From assembly GCA_947488305.1 (NCBI GenBank), contig CANKZM010000001.1:1-64000 (forward strand): a stretch of DNA of 64,000 bases, written 5' to 3'. The translations under genes and the position numbers were made by a program. The notes beneath the pieces are model-generated. The model saw only the letters and a list, made by a program, of their open reading frames with translations. It was not told where the DNA came from and made no database searches. Positions 54,296-63,571 of the stretch are shown piece by piece. Positions within the stretch are counted from its first letter, which is position 1, and each line of letters opens with the position of its first letter. This DNA is from an uncultured Roseobacter sp. Its GTDB lineage: Bacteria > Pseudomonadota > Alphaproteobacteria > Rhodobacterales > Rhodobacteraceae.

Positions 54296-55402
54296 TTAGG
54301 CTGCGCGTGTCTGGCTGATCTTGATCAGGGTATCTAGGACCAGAGCGGCGGGGTCAAGGTTGACCGCGACGCCATGCCGGGCGCGCGCGCTGGTTTCCTG
54401 TGCAATCGCGGCCCAGGCGCGCCCAGCCGCTGGCGTAGGTGCCAGCCTCATGAGCGTTTCGGCTTCCCCTGGTGCCGCTTCGATCGCGGGCGGGGCGCCG
54501 CTGGCACCCGTGCGGGCAAGTCGCGCCATCAGCAAGTCGAGAAGCCGGAAAAGCAAATCCCGCTGAGCCTCCGCCCCGCGCGCTGCTGCCGCTTCCGCCA
54601 TCTTTAACGCCAGTCCGCGATCAAATTGAGGCAAGCTGCTCACCAAACGGACGAGGTCCGCATAGGTCTTGAGACCATCCTGAAGCGACAGCTGAACCGC
54701 AGCGCCAACCGAGCCGCCCGATAATTCTGATAACGCGTCGGTTTGTGCGCCGACCTCAACGCCGCTTTGCGAAAGTGCAAGCGCCATATCATCGGGGGAG
54801 AGGGGCGAAAGCCGCAAAACGCGGCAGCGGGATCGGATCGTTGGCAAGAGCCGCGAGGGTTGGTGCGCAATCAGGAGTATGGTTGCCCGATCCGGAGGTT
54901 CCTCCAGCATCTTGAGCAGCGCATTCGCCGCCTGGGTGTTCATCTCGTCCGCTGCATCCACGATCACCACCCGCCGACCACCGTCTGCTGCCGAAAGCTG
55001 GAAAAAACCGGAAAGCGATCTGATGTCTTCAACCGAGATCACATCCCGCATACGTCCGGTTTTTTCGTTTTCACTTCTGGTGATCGACTTCAGCCCCGGC
55101 TCTGCACCCGCTGCAATGCGCCGTGCAACCGGATGATCCGGGGCGATGGCCAGCGTTTCCGGGACAGGTGGTGCACCAAACAACCCGTCATCTTGCTGCT
55201 CCGGGGTTGCCAAAAGAAAACGGGCGATGCGCCATGCCAGTGTCGCTTTTCCAATGCCCTTCGGGCCGGTCAACATCCAACCATGGTGAAGCCGCCCCGC
55301 TGCGAAGGTTTCCAGAAAGGCGGTTTCCGCCTGTTGCTGCCCGAAGACCTCCGCCGTGTCGCGCGGATGGGGGGCGCCTTCGATTTGGTCCGGTGGCGTC
55401 AT
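54296..55402 (-). CDS. holB: DNA polymerase III subunit delta'
   Basis: A 368-residue clamp-loader subunit. The AAA+ region has HGWMLTGPKGIGKATLAWRIARFLL near residue 38 (P-loop with Ala in place of Ser/Thr), VVIVDAADEMNTQAANALLKMLEEPPDRATILLIAH near residue 145 and the sensor segment SRLLPTIRSRCRVLRL near residue 185. The GPKGIGKAT loop is typical of delta'. Its start overlaps the tmk stop as ATGA. Confidence 0.93.
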   Translation of the reverse strand: MTPPDQIEGAPHPRDTAEVFGQQQAETAFLETFAAGRLHHGWMLTGPKGIGKATLAWRIARFLLATPEQQDDGLFGAPPVPETLAIAPDHPVARRIAAGAEPGLKSITRSENEKTGRMRDVISVEDIRSLSGFFQLSAADGGRRVVIVDAADEMNTQAANALLKMLEEPPDRATILLIAHQPSRLLPTIRSRCRVLRLSPLSPDDMALALSQSGVEVGAQTDALSELSGGSVGAAVQLSLQDGLKTYADLVRLVSSLPQFDRGLALKMAEAAAARGAEAQRDLLFRLLDLLMARLARTGASGAPPAIEAAPGEAETLMRLAPTPAAGRAWAAIAQETSARARHGVAVNLDPAALVLDTLIKISQTRAA

Positions 55403-56037
55403 GCGAGCGCGGCCTCGACCTGAGCCGCGACATCCCCAGCGACCGTCTCGGGATCGCGCGCGCCATCAATAACGCGGAACCGGTCGCTGAATTCTTCCGC
55501 CAAAGCTAGAAATCCGGCGCGCATCTGTGACTGCAAAGCTTCGCCGAAGGCTTCAAAACGCTCATCTTCGGTTTGCCTCGATAACGCACGGGCGAGACCC
55601 GTGGCAGGGTCCATGTCGATCAGCAGGGTCAGATCCGGTTCGCGGCAGATCATAAGGTCATGCAACGTGTCGACAGCCTCTCGCAGGTTGCCTCTGGAAA
55701 GACCCTGATACATGCGTGTGCTATCGGCAAAACGATCGCAAACCACGATCTTGCCGTCAGCCAGCGCGGGTTCTATCAATCGTTCGAGATGGTCGCGGCG
55801 CGCTGCCGTAAAGAGCAGCAACTCGGTTTCGGCTGACCACCGATCCGGCTCACCTTGCAAAACCAGTGCGCGGATTTCTTCGGCCCCGGGTGAGCCGCCC
55901 GGTTCACGGGTTTCGACAACGTCGTGCCCTTGCGCACAGAGGTAGTCGGCAAGGCGCCGTACCTGCGTTGACTTGCCCGACCCGTCGATCCCTTCGAATG
56001 TAATGAACAGTCCCTGGTTACGGGAAGGCCGTGTCAC
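55399..56037 (-). CDS. tmk: Thymidylate kinase
   Basis: A 212-residue P-loop kinase making dTDP. Motifs: FITFEGIDGSGKSTQVRRLADYL at residue 11, TREPGGSPGAEEIR near residue 43, the DR-x motif in VVCDRFADSTRMYQG near residue 97, and the LID region ALSRQTEDERFEAFGE. It overlaps holB and the carboxypeptidase gene by four bases each. Confidence 0.95.
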   Translation of the reverse strand: MTRPSRNQGLFITFEGIDGSGKSTQVRRLADYLCAQGHDVVETREPGGSPGAEEIRALVLQGEPDRWSAETELLLFTAARRDHLERLIEPALADGKIVVCDRFADSTRMYQGLSRGNLREAVDTLHDLMICREPDLTLLIDMDPATGLARALSRQTEDERFEAFGEALQSQMRAGFLALAEEFSDRFRVIDGARDPETVAGDVAAQVEAALA

Positions 56038-57203
56038 GTTTGCCCCTCAGGTCCTTGTATCAGCTTTGTGAACAGCACCATCGCTGCGGTTGTAATCCGG
56101 CTGACAAAACCACCACTTGCCACATCCGCATCCGCAACGAGTGGAAGGCGTACCTCCGGCATGCCTTCGGGCGTGAAAACCAGTTCCGCAAGCGCATCCC
56201 CTTTCTTGAAGGGCGCTTCGAGCGGGCCGGTAAAGACAACCTCGGCGTTCAGTTCACCACGGGACAAGGCGGGCATCAGAACGCTCAGATCTTCCGGAGC
56301 CACCAATCCAACGGTCGGAGCGCTGCCCATCCACACATCGGCCTGGGCGAACTGTTGCCCTTCCTTGGCGATGTCGCGCATGGCAAATTGTCGAAAGGCC
56401 CAGTTCACGATCGCCTGACTTTCCTGCGCACGTGCGGCGGTCGAATCCAATCCGGTGATCACCCAGATCACCCTGCGGTCACCCTGCTTGGCCGAGCCGA
56501 CCAAGCCGTAACCAGCCTCTTGCGTGTGCCCGGTTTTCAACCCATCAGCGCCAATTCCCATTGACAGAACCGGGTTGCGATTGCGCCGGTTGCTGGGGAC
56601 GCGATTGTCAAATTCAAACTCGGTTTCGGCAAAGAGCGGATAAAACTCGGGAAAATCAGTGATCAAACGGTTTGCCAGCAGCGCCAGATCCCGCATCGAC
56701 ATCAGATGACCCGTTTGCGGCCAGCCACTTGAATTGGTGAAGGTGGAATTGGTCATACCCATCTGCTGCGCCCGTTGGGTCATCAACCGGGCGAACCCAT
56801 ATTCCGTTCCATCCGGCGATAAGGCTTCGGCAATCACCACACAGGCGTCATTGCCGGAAAGCACGATAATGCCACGCAAGAGATCCTCTACACTTACGGT
56901 TTCCCCCGATCGCAAGAACATGCTGGAGCCGCCAAAAGATTGCGCGTGTTCCGAAACGGGCAGCATTTCATTGAGATCCAGGCCCCCTTCGGACTTGCCA
57001 CGTCGAACAGCCTCGAATGCCATGTAAAGCGTCATCAATTTGGACATGGAGGCGGGGGGTAAGGGCGTGTCGGCCTCTTTGTTCAACAAGATCGTACCGG
57101 TCGTCTGGTCCATCACAAGCGCCGCTGTCGCCTTGGTGTCGAAAGCCGCGGCGCTGACAGTAGATGTAACGAGGCAAAATATGGCAAGTACGTTGCGGAT
57201 CAT
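56034..57203 (-). CDS. D-alanyl-D-alanine carboxypeptidase (PBP5/6 type)
   Basis: A 389-residue exported serine carboxypeptidase that trims peptidoglycan stem peptides. A signal peptide (VLAIFCLVTSTVSAAAF) is followed by the three catalytic motifs: SxxK as PPASMSKLMTLY near residue 54, SGN as VLSGNDACVVIAE near residue 115, and KTG as DGLKTGHTQEAGYG near residue 222. The C-terminal beta domain is present, and the last residues could form a membrane-associating helix (FVSRITTAAMVLFTKLI). Its stop overlaps the tmk start. Confidence 0.93.
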   Translation of the reverse strand: MIRNVLAIFCLVTSTVSAAAFDTKATAALVMDQTTGTILLNKEADTPLPPASMSKLMTLYMAFEAVRRGKSEGGLDLNEMLPVSEHAQSFGGSSMFLRSGETVSVEDLLRGIIVLSGNDACVVIAEALSPDGTEYGFARLMTQRAQQMGMTNSTFTNSSGWPQTGHLMSMRDLALLANRLITDFPEFYPLFAETEFEFDNRVPSNRRNRNPVLSMGIGADGLKTGHTQEAGYGLVGSAKQGDRRVIWVITGLDSTAARAQESQAIVNWAFRQFAMRDIAKEGQQFAQADVWMGSAPTVGLVAPEDLSVLMPALSRGELNAEVVFTGPLEAPFKKGDALAELVFTPEGMPEVRLPLVADADVASGGFVSRITTAAMVLFTKLIQGPEGQT

Positions 57204-57223
57204 TTACAAATCTCCTTTTTGGT

Positions 57224-58123
57224 TCAGTTGGAGACAGGGTAGGCGTCAGAATAACCGACTTCTTTGATCTTGTCCTGCAGCGACTTTCTTTCCGAAGAGG
57301 TCGTTGCCGGTCCCACAATCACGCGCCAAAAGGCTTTCCCGTTGGATTCCTGCGCCAGAACCGTGGGCACCATACCAGCGGTCCGCATCTGGTTCGCAGC
57401 AACTTCGGCATTTGCTTCGCGATTGAATATCCCGACCTGGATATAGGGCTTCTCCAGGCGCGATACGGGGAGCGTGGATTGAACAACCGGCGCTTCGGCT
57501 GGTTCTGTTGCGGGTTCGACAGGCGTCGGATCTGCAGCTTCGATGGCTGCTCCCGCGGCGGCGATGGGATCAAGTGTGCTTTCTTCGATGCCATCGGGCT
57601 GTGCGATAGCGGGCTCTTCTATTTCGGGTTCTCGCTTCGCGACTGGAATTTGCTCTTTGCGCAAGGCTACCACTTCCAGATCTACAGGCGCGCCAGCCAG
57701 TACATCCAAGGCCAATGCCGCGTCCGATGAGATCTGCAATCGCGGCCCCGGAATCTCACGCTCTCTGCGGAACAAGGCGCCAACAACGAATTTCCCGTTC
57801 GTCTGATTGCGGATCATGACGCGTTCGGGGTCTTTAACATCAGGGTGCGCGACCCAGACACCGCCGAGCGAAGGCCTTCCATCCCAAAGCCCGGGTTCTG
57901 TCGCTGAGAAAACTTCAGGGGCTTCGACATCTTTTTCGATGAAATCACCAGTGGCTTGATCCGCCGTGGCCACATCCGCGACCTCTGGTTTCGGCGCAAA
58001 GGCCTGTTTCAGATCGAAATTCCCGGCGTCGTCGCAACCTGCAAGGGCAAAAAGCCCAAGGGCTGCAAGCGACATTCTCAATCCTGAATACTCTGAAACA
58101 CACGAATGCGGTGAAATGCTCAT
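57224..58123 (-). CDS. SPOR-domain lipoprotein (RlpA/DedD-like)
   Basis: About 299 residues: a lipoprotein signal with lipobox LFALAGC, an acidic linker with an internal domain (WDGRPSLGGVWVAHPDVKDPERVMIRNQTNGKFVVGALFRRE, reminiscent of the double-psi part of RlpA), a long Pro/Glu/Ala-rich linker, and a C-terminal SPOR domain (about residues 230-299, KPYIQVGIFNREANAEVAANQMRTAG). It would sit on the outer membrane and bind denuded glycan at the septum. Start at 58123 or 58075: both have AGGA upstream. Heads the co-directional cell-wall and replication run. Confidence 0.85.
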   Translation of the reverse strand: MSISPHSCVSEYSGLRMSLAALGLFALAGCDDAGNFDLKQAFAPKPEVADVATADQATGDFIEKDVEAPEVFSATEPGLWDGRPSLGGVWVAHPDVKDPERVMIRNQTNGKFVVGALFRREREIPGPRLQISSDAALALDVLAGAPVDLEVVALRKEQIPVAKREPEIEEPAIAQPDGIEESTLDPIAAAGAAIEAADPTPVEPATEPAEAPVVQSTLPVSRLEKPYIQVGIFNREANAEVAANQMRTAGMVPTVLAQESNGKAFWRVIVGPATTSSERKSLQDKIKEVGYSDAYPVSN

Positions 58124-58321
58124 TTCATGACGTCCTAGCCTGCTCGCTGCCAACGCAGCTTACCTCGTTTTCCCGTGCTACACGGTATTTTTTCAGGAGT
58201 GTAGCGTGCGTTCGCACCTGTGGAAAGACGCATCGCATCGTGTAGGCAAATTTCCTCTAGAGAATGCCGAGGCATTTTGGTGGTTTCAGAATCATTTCTC
58301 ACCCTCTAGGAGAGAATTACC

Positions 58322-58411
58322 GGAGGAGTGGCAGAGTGGTCGAATGCACCGGTCTTGAAAACCGGCGTGCGTGAAAGCGTACCGTGGGTTCGAATCCCAC
58401 CTCCTCCGCCA
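58322..58411 (+). tRNA. tRNA-Ser (anticodon TGA)
   Basis: Acceptor GGAGGAG pairs with CTCCTCC; the anticodon loop CTTGAAA has TGA at 58356-58358; a long variable arm and the T-loop GTTCGAATC follow, with G discriminator and encoded CCA at 58409-58411. The sequence downstream is decayed accessory DNA, as is common at tRNA-Ser. Confidence 0.96.
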
Positions 58412-58570
58412 ATACCCCTTATTTCTCAATTCAAGACATTCGCCTCTGATGTCAAAAAGGTCATAAATTATTGGCTGTATTGCGGCCACTGCTTGGTCTT
58501 GAGTATCTTTGGGTTGTGTCAATGACCGTTCTTTGGATGGTATGTAATGTGGTATTTCAGGTATGGCCTT

Positions 58571-58880
58571 ATCCGCAGGTCATTGTGCCTATGAACCACC
58601 TGATCGCAGTGTGGGCAGCCGTGAACCGATTTGCAGAAGATGGCGAGATGGTAATGCACTAGGTGAGCGGATCAGCGTCGAACAAACTTTTCGCGCGGTT
58701 ACCGTTGACGCGGCATACATCCTTGGAATGGAAGACCGGATCGGCAGCTTCGAACCGGGGAAATTCGCGGATTTCGCCGTTCTGGAGGACGATCCCTTCG
58801 CGCTTGATGTGACCGAAATCAGGGACATCGACGTTTGGGGCACGGTTCTTTCAGGCAAGTTGTTTCCCTCCACTCGTTAA
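58571..58880 (+). pseudogene. Frameshifted C-terminal remnant of a YtcJ-type amidohydrolase
   Basis: Two frames together resemble the end of a metal-dependent amidohydrolase. In one frame IAVWAAVNRFAEDGEMV (up to about 58653); in the next ERISVEQTFRAVTVDAAYILGMEDRIGSFEPGKFADFAVLEDDPF (about 58668-58810), a hallmark of that family's tail. A frameshift and a stop (near 58660) separate them and the N-terminal two thirds, with the catalytic residues, are absent. Confidence 0.8.
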
Positions 58881-59329
58881 GTTCTTGAAAATGGAATGCG
58901 TCGCCGGCTTTTCCTCTCATGGTGTATTCTGCGTTGGCCGGTCTGATTGAGCTCACCTGATCCGGCGCGCGGCACAGGACATCGACGTTAAACCCTATTC
59001 GGCCGCGTAATAGCTCTGGAGACGGGTTTAGTTATGTGGCCAAGCTTTCTGAATCAGATATGGGGATTGTTGAGCATCCGCTTCTGGCTTGGGGCGGACC
59101 GGCGGTGGTGCAGCAGGGTAAGCTTGAATCGTGCTCCGCAAGCAGCTCTTCTAGAGAAACGGGAAGTTGGATGCTTCTGATGGCATGATCAGATGTTCGA
59201 AACTTTGGCTGTTGGAAGCGGTCGTTTAACCACTGGGATCGGAAATACGGCAATCTAGCCCGTACCGGACGTGCATCGGCTCTGGTGCTCGCAGGTGCAG
59301 CAGATATGATCTGAGGTTAGGGCCCGTGC
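58881..59329. other. Gene-poor stretch, no feature recognised
   Basis: 449 bases with no convincing coding frame. A 73-codon minus-strand frame at 59032-59253 has no family trait or ribosome site. A plus-strand hint of DIGIVEHPLLAWGGPAVVQQG-type text near 59055 may be decayed coding sequence. Confidence 0.4.
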
Positions 59330-59992
59330 TCAATTCAGATCTTCGTCTTGCCAATATTTGGTGCCAGACGCATTTGCGTTCACGCGCCACCCTGTTTTGC
59401 TTAGCACGAAGAATGACCTCCCGTCTGCGAATTTGACTTCCGTGCCTGATCGCTCGTCACCCTCCATCAAGCCCGCGTCAGCCGAGGCGTCATACCCGTT
59501 TTCTACAAAACGCTCGAAATCAACCGGCGTCTCGAACATAATCACGAACTGAGATTCGAAACCGCCAATTCCAAAGGCCGCACCAGCACCGCCAGTGCCC
59601 ATTTGCATGTACGTTCGCGCATTGTCAGTAAGAGACACAGCCACGCCGCGTCCGTATCCCGCAGAGAGCGGGAATATGGAAATTCGCCGCATGTCGAAAG
59701 CAGCGTAGCCTGCACTGATCTCAAAGACTTGGGCAGCCTCCGAATTCTCGGCAATTAGACGGAGGGTTACCTCATCGGCCATACGGTCCAATTTGTTTCT
59801 GGTGGCCTCGGGTGTCTCTTCGTCGTTGACCAACTCAGTGGTGGAGTCGATGGCATTATCGACAGCATCAACACCTTTCTTAGTGACTTCACCGACCTTT
59901 TCCGCGCCCTTCTTGAGATTGCTCAAGAGACCTTCTGCATTTGCGTTACCGGCACCCGTTGCGATCAAAACAAGCAGGAGTATTTTTTTCAT
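59330..59992 (-). CDS. Exported Ysc84/SYLF-like lipid-binding protein
   Basis: A 220-residue protein with a signal peptide (KKILLLVLIATGAGNANA). A helical, Lys/Val-rich stretch (LKKGAEKVGEVTKKGVDAVDNAID) follows, then an Ysc84-type domain: FEISAGYAAFDMRRISIFPLSAGYGRGVAVSLTDN near residue 105 and GTGGAGAAFGIGGFESQFVIMFET near residue 140. SYLF proteins bind phosphoinositides in eukaryotes; the bacterial role is unclear. Start at 59992 fits the signal peptide. Confidence 0.78.
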   Translation of the reverse strand: MKKILLLVLIATGAGNANAEGLLSNLKKGAEKVGEVTKKGVDAVDNAIDSTTELVNDEETPEATRNKLDRMADEVTLRLIAENSEAAQVFEISAGYAAFDMRRISIFPLSAGYGRGVAVSLTDNARTYMQMGTGGAGAAFGIGGFESQFVIMFETPVDFERFVENGYDASADAGLMEGDERSGTEVKFADGRSFFVLSKTGWRVNANASGTKYWQDEDLN

Positions 59993-60599
59993 TGTCTCAT
60001 AGCCTTTTTCCAGACTGCGTTTGGTAAGCCGACATGCAAACCGCAATCATTTCGAAATTGCGGCGAATGCATATTTCCAATCATACAGACGGACTCAACG
60101 TAGGCCAACGACCGAATGATGTGACTACTGGGGAGGACAGAAGAGCCCGATTGTCGGAGGCCCGGCACAGATGCAGAGAAAGACTGGGTTGGAATTTAGA
60201 ATTGTTGGCTGCATTGAAAGTCCGCATTAGGGAGCCATGCCGCAGTGCATCAGGCCGGCCAAAGACTTGAACGCCAATGTTAATTAAGATTTGCCGCTAC
60301 AGCGTTTGGCTGCTTTGTCCCGCACTTCGGAGCAAAAAGCTGCGCGCGGCGAAAAACCGGAACGAACCCAAACCAGCAAATTCTGCGGCTCGATAGAAAG
60401 CTGGCAACAAGCCAGTGTCGGTCGGCGAGCGGGGTTCCTCCAAAAGCCGCCCAAAAAATATCGAGGGGCAAGGGTCTCTGAGGTCACGAGGCGGGTACTT
60501 CACGCTCCATTACCGCCCGCAAGATGGACACTGCTACATCTTTTGTGTGTTGTTAACTGACGGCTAAATGTCAAAGAAGCTTCCGGAGAGGATGAAACA
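59993..60599. other. Intergenic region between SYLF-like and nucleotidyltransferase genes
   Basis: About 600 bases holding two promoters in divergent directions. The last 14 bases carry GGAGAGG (60585-60591), the ribosome site of the next gene. The small frames in 60280-60560 lack ribosome sites and protein-like features. No repeat or RNA gene was seen. Confidence 0.4.
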
Positions 60600-61502
60600 A
60601 TGCAGGACCTATCGCTAATCGTAATGGCAGCCGGAAAGGGTACCCGGTATGGTGGATTAAAACAAATTGATCCCGTCGGTCCAAGCGACGAGGCAATTCT
60701 GGACTATTCAGTGTACGATGCGATTAACGCAGGGTTCACAAAGATCATCTTTGTCATCTCCACTGAAATCGATGAGATCTTTACGTCATTTATGGGGGGC
60801 AAACTTCCGGATCACGTTGAAGTGCACTACGTGCATCAAGACAATCCGTTGTTAAACTCCAGCACCCACGAAGCTCCACCTAGAAACAAGCCTTGGGGTA
60901 CGGCCCATGCGATAGTCGCCGCTTCAGCAGCCATTAACGAGCCGTTTGCCATCGTTAATGGTGATGACTTTTATGGCAAGCGATCATTCCATCAAATTTC
61001 CGACTATCTGAGGTCGTACCAAAAAGAAATTTGTATGGTGGGGTTCAAACTCAGAAATACCCTGTCTGACTATGGCAGCGTCAAGCGAGGTGTCTGCTTG
61101 TTGGGCGACAAGCAGACGCTAGAAGGCATTGTCGAAGTCGAAGAGATCACCGAGTCTGGCGATACATTAATGTATCAAGAAAACGCGAAGTTTGCTCGGC
61201 CACTTTATGGTCAGGAAATTGTTTCCATGAATATGTGGGGCATGCAGCCCGAGATCGTTAGCAAAATTTTACAGCAGTGGAACGTCTTCTTAGAGGCCAA
61301 CAGACAAAGCGACACGGCTGAATTTTATATCCCATCTGCTGTCAACGACATCATCAATGCGACGGATGCTGAATGCCATGTTTTGGAAACACCGGAAAAG
61401 TGGTTCGGCGTAACCTACAAAGAAGACAGACCGCAAGTTGCGAGGCAAATTGAGAACTTGGTCAAAGAAAGAGTATATCCCAGCAATCTCTGGGCCAATT
61501 GA
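60600..61502 (+). CDS. Lone NTP-transferase (nucleotidyltransferase)
   Basis: A 300-residue protein with an intact NTP_transferase fold: LIVMAAGKGTRYGGLKQIDPVG at residues 6-27 (G-x-G-T-R plus the Lys), PFAIVNGDDFYG near residue 118 with the metal-binding Asp, and VVNGDDF-type strand. It resembles sugar-phosphate nucleotidyltransferases that occur beside phosphotransferase genes, but no partner gene is near. It uses A/T-richer codons than the housekeeping genes, which suggests transfer. GGAGAGG at 60585 supports the start. Confidence 0.8.
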   Translation: MQDLSLIVMAAGKGTRYGGLKQIDPVGPSDEAILDYSVYDAINAGFTKIIFVISTEIDEIFTSFMGGKLPDHVEVHYVHQDNPLLNSSTHEAPPRNKPWGTAHAIVAASAAINEPFAIVNGDDFYGKRSFHQISDYLRSYQKEICMVGFKLRNTLSDYGSVKRGVCLLGDKQTLEGIVEVEEITESGDTLMYQENAKFARPLYGQEIVSMNMWGMQPEIVSKILQQWNVFLEANRQSDTAEFYIPSAVNDIINATDAECHVLETPEKWFGVTYKEDRPQVARQIENLVKERVYPSNLWAN

Positions 61503-61617
61503 CGAAGTCTACCCGCGAACAGCCTGATATGTCAGATCTGACATTGTATTCTTGTAGAGTAGACCACACCACACTAAAGAAGTCTCATTATAGACTGCTC
61601 AAATGTCATGCCTTTCC

Positions 61618-62197
61618 TTAGTATGTCCCGAATTTATTGACGATCAAATCCAAACAGAGTGATCCGGGCCGTTCAGTATTATTCTCGATCCTCCATGTTT
61701 CGATGATATCGCGTGCCTCAGCGAGGTTGCCGAGGATGTGATCAATCAGGCATTCGTCCCGGAGCCTGGCGTTGAATGACTCGAAAAAGGCATTCTTCAT
61801 CGGCTTTCCTAGTGCGATGTAGTGCCAGCCGACGCCAGTTTCCTGGCATCATCTAAGAACAGAGTGAGATGTCATTTCCGTCCTGTTATCAGAGCCGATC
61901 ATATCGGGCTGGCCGCGCCACAGGATCGTGGCAGCCAACTCGCGGGTCATACGCGCCCCTGACAACGAGCGGTCCACAACAGTTGCCGATGCTTAGCGGG
62001 TTTAGTCGTCAACAATGCACAGCAAGCGGAACCTCTGGCCGTCGGCAAAAGCATCCGACACGACGTCCAATGACCAACGCTGATTAGCTCGATCCGGTAC
62101 TAGGATGGATCTGCGCGTGCCCAGCGCTCGCATGCGAGAACGCCGGCGCCGCACGGCCAGCCCTTCCTCGCGGTAGACGCGCCGGAAACCTACTTTA
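61618..62197 (-). pseudogene. IS3-family transposase remnant (OrfB, integrase core)
   Basis: Read in several frames on the minus strand, pieces of an IS407-like OrfB appear: VGFRRVYREEGLAVRRRR, then VPDRANQRWSLDVVSDAF (first Asp), QPDMIGSDN-type DDE segment, and [22 protein letters not shown] (Glu) at the end. In-frame stops and shifts interrupt it near 61955 and 61850. No intact inverted repeats were seen, so the element is dead. Confidence 0.85.
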
Positions 62198-62250
62198 AGA
62201 AGTCGCGGGATTTAAGGCAGCGTTGTGGTTCCTCAGGAAATCAATAAATC

Positions 62251-62620
62251 GGCACGGCCCGCTACGACTCATCATAACGGATAAGCTGCGTTCATATTGT
62301 GCTGCGATGAAAGTCATTCGCAATGCTCCGAGACCGGAAACGGGCCTCTGGCCAGACAATTGGACGGGGAATTCTCACCTCCCTTTTCGACGACGATAAC
62401 GGGCTGTGTTCCGCTAGAGGCAAATGTGATGTCTACAGACGTTCGCCGCCGTCCACTCCTTGGTCCACAACCAATTCAACCAGGAACGCCACTCTTACTC
62501 ACGAGGCAATTTCAAGCTCAACCGAACCGCTGCTATTGCCGAGTGCCGCAAGCTTTGCTCCGCATAATTTCACCCATCAGCGGCAAATAGAGACTGGTTC
62601 GAACTGGTCTGACAGCACCA
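62251..62620. other. Gene-poor stretch after the IS remnant
   Basis: 370 bases with no supported gene. Overlapping frames at 62297-62640 lack ribosome sites and look like chance. It may contain decayed IS sequence. Confidence 0.4.
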
Positions 62621-63340
62621 TCAATCCGATCCAAGAATAGCTGCCAAGTCATCCTGGGGCTGCTGGCGCGCTTCCATATCGAGACCGCTTTGAATGTGGT
62701 TGAGATGAGATATGAGTAACTGCTCGGCAAGTTCCGGGTCATGGGATTGGATCGCCTTCAGGATGTTGCCATGTTCGTCATCCGGGCAACTGGCATTTTC
62801 TGATGACCCGAAGAGGCCGACTATGAGTGACGTCCGCGTGACCAGTTCACGCATCATACGGAAGATGAATTTGTTGCCGGACGCCTGGGCGAGTTTTGTG
62901 TGAAACTCACCTGACAGACGAATGATTTCAGTACGCTCTTTTTTCTTGCGGGCCGCATCCTCGAGAGCGATGTGGTTGGTGAGGAGTGCCAGATTAACAT
63001 CACCCGGGTTCTGAGCCAGTTGCCGTACGAGTGGCGGCTCAATCAACATCCGGGCAGCGAATACATCGTTCGCCTCGGACTTATCGGGGCAGGCGACATA
63101 AGCACCTCGATTTGACTGAAGCTCTATGATGCCCTGACTTGAAAGCAGAAGAAGTGCGCGCCGAATCCGCATGCGACCGACACCGAATGTCTCACACAGG
63201 CGCGCCTCGCTCAGTTTGGTATTTGGTGCCAAACGTTGTTCCATAACTGCCTTGTAGATACGCTCAACGATAAAACTTTCATCTGATCCCGAATGCGGGT
63301 CCGAGGAAGCTATGCTGCTTTGCTGCGGTTCAAGGGACAC
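62621..63340 (-). CDS. GntR-family regulator with FCD domain
   Basis: A 239-residue regulator. The winged HTH (residues about 20-90) has LSEARLCETFGVGRMRIRRALLLLSSQGIIELQSNRGAYVA; the FCD domain (about 95-225) has FHTKLAQASGN near residue 150 and HLNHIQ near the end, with the usual His ligands. It is divergent from the ABC substrate-binding gene, and the region between carries a fitting palindrome, so it probably controls that transporter. Confidence 0.9.
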   Translation of the reverse strand: MSLEPQQSSIASSDPHSGSDESFIVERIYKAVMEQRLAPNTKLSEARLCETFGVGRMRIRRALLLLSSQGIIELQSNRGAYVACPDKSEANDVFAARMLIEPPLVRQLAQNPGDVNLALLTNHIALEDAARKKKERTEIIRLSGEFHTKLAQASGNKFIFRMMRELVTRTSLIVGLFGSSENASCPDDEHGNILKAIQSHDPELAEQLLISHLNHIQSGLDMEARQQPQDDLAAILGSD

Positions 63341-63451
63341 AAGATCACTTTCAAGGTTTATGGGTATTACGGCTTAGGCTCGCTGCAGTCGCTTAAACTT
63401 CAATCAATGTAAGCTCAAGATCAAGAATTTGTCGACCAAAATAACAAAATG

Positions 63452-63472
63452 TGTTGACAATAATTGTTAACA
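63452..63472. promoter_or_regulatory. Near-perfect palindrome, likely GntR-type operator
   Basis: TGTTGACAAT (63452-63461), one A, ATTGTTAACA (63463-63472): complementary at 9 of 10 pairs. The left arm contains TTGACA (63454-63459), a good -35 box for the downstream transporter gene, so regulator binding would block RNA polymerase. A further TTGTTAAC-like half follows. Lies 99 bases before the substrate-binding gene. Confidence 0.7.
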
Positions 63473-63571
63473 ATCGTGAACTGATGGGGCGGCATGCATG
63501 GGGACTCCATCTGACTGCCGACCAAGAATGACGCGAAGCGCGTCGAAATCAGATTCAACGGGAGTTAAGGA

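Noticed and set aside
59032-59253. A 73-codon minus-strand frame in the gap after the amidohydrolase remnant
   Set aside because: No ribosome site, no family trait, and composition of non-coding DNA.
60280-60560. Several 60-90-codon frames on both strands before the nucleotidyltransferase
   Set aside because: They overlap one another in every frame, have no ribosome sites and no protein-like pattern.
62297-62640. Two plus-strand frames of 97-105 codons after the IS remnant
   Set aside because: Overlapping frames, no ribosome site and no recognisable domain; one runs into the 3' end of the regulator on the other strand.
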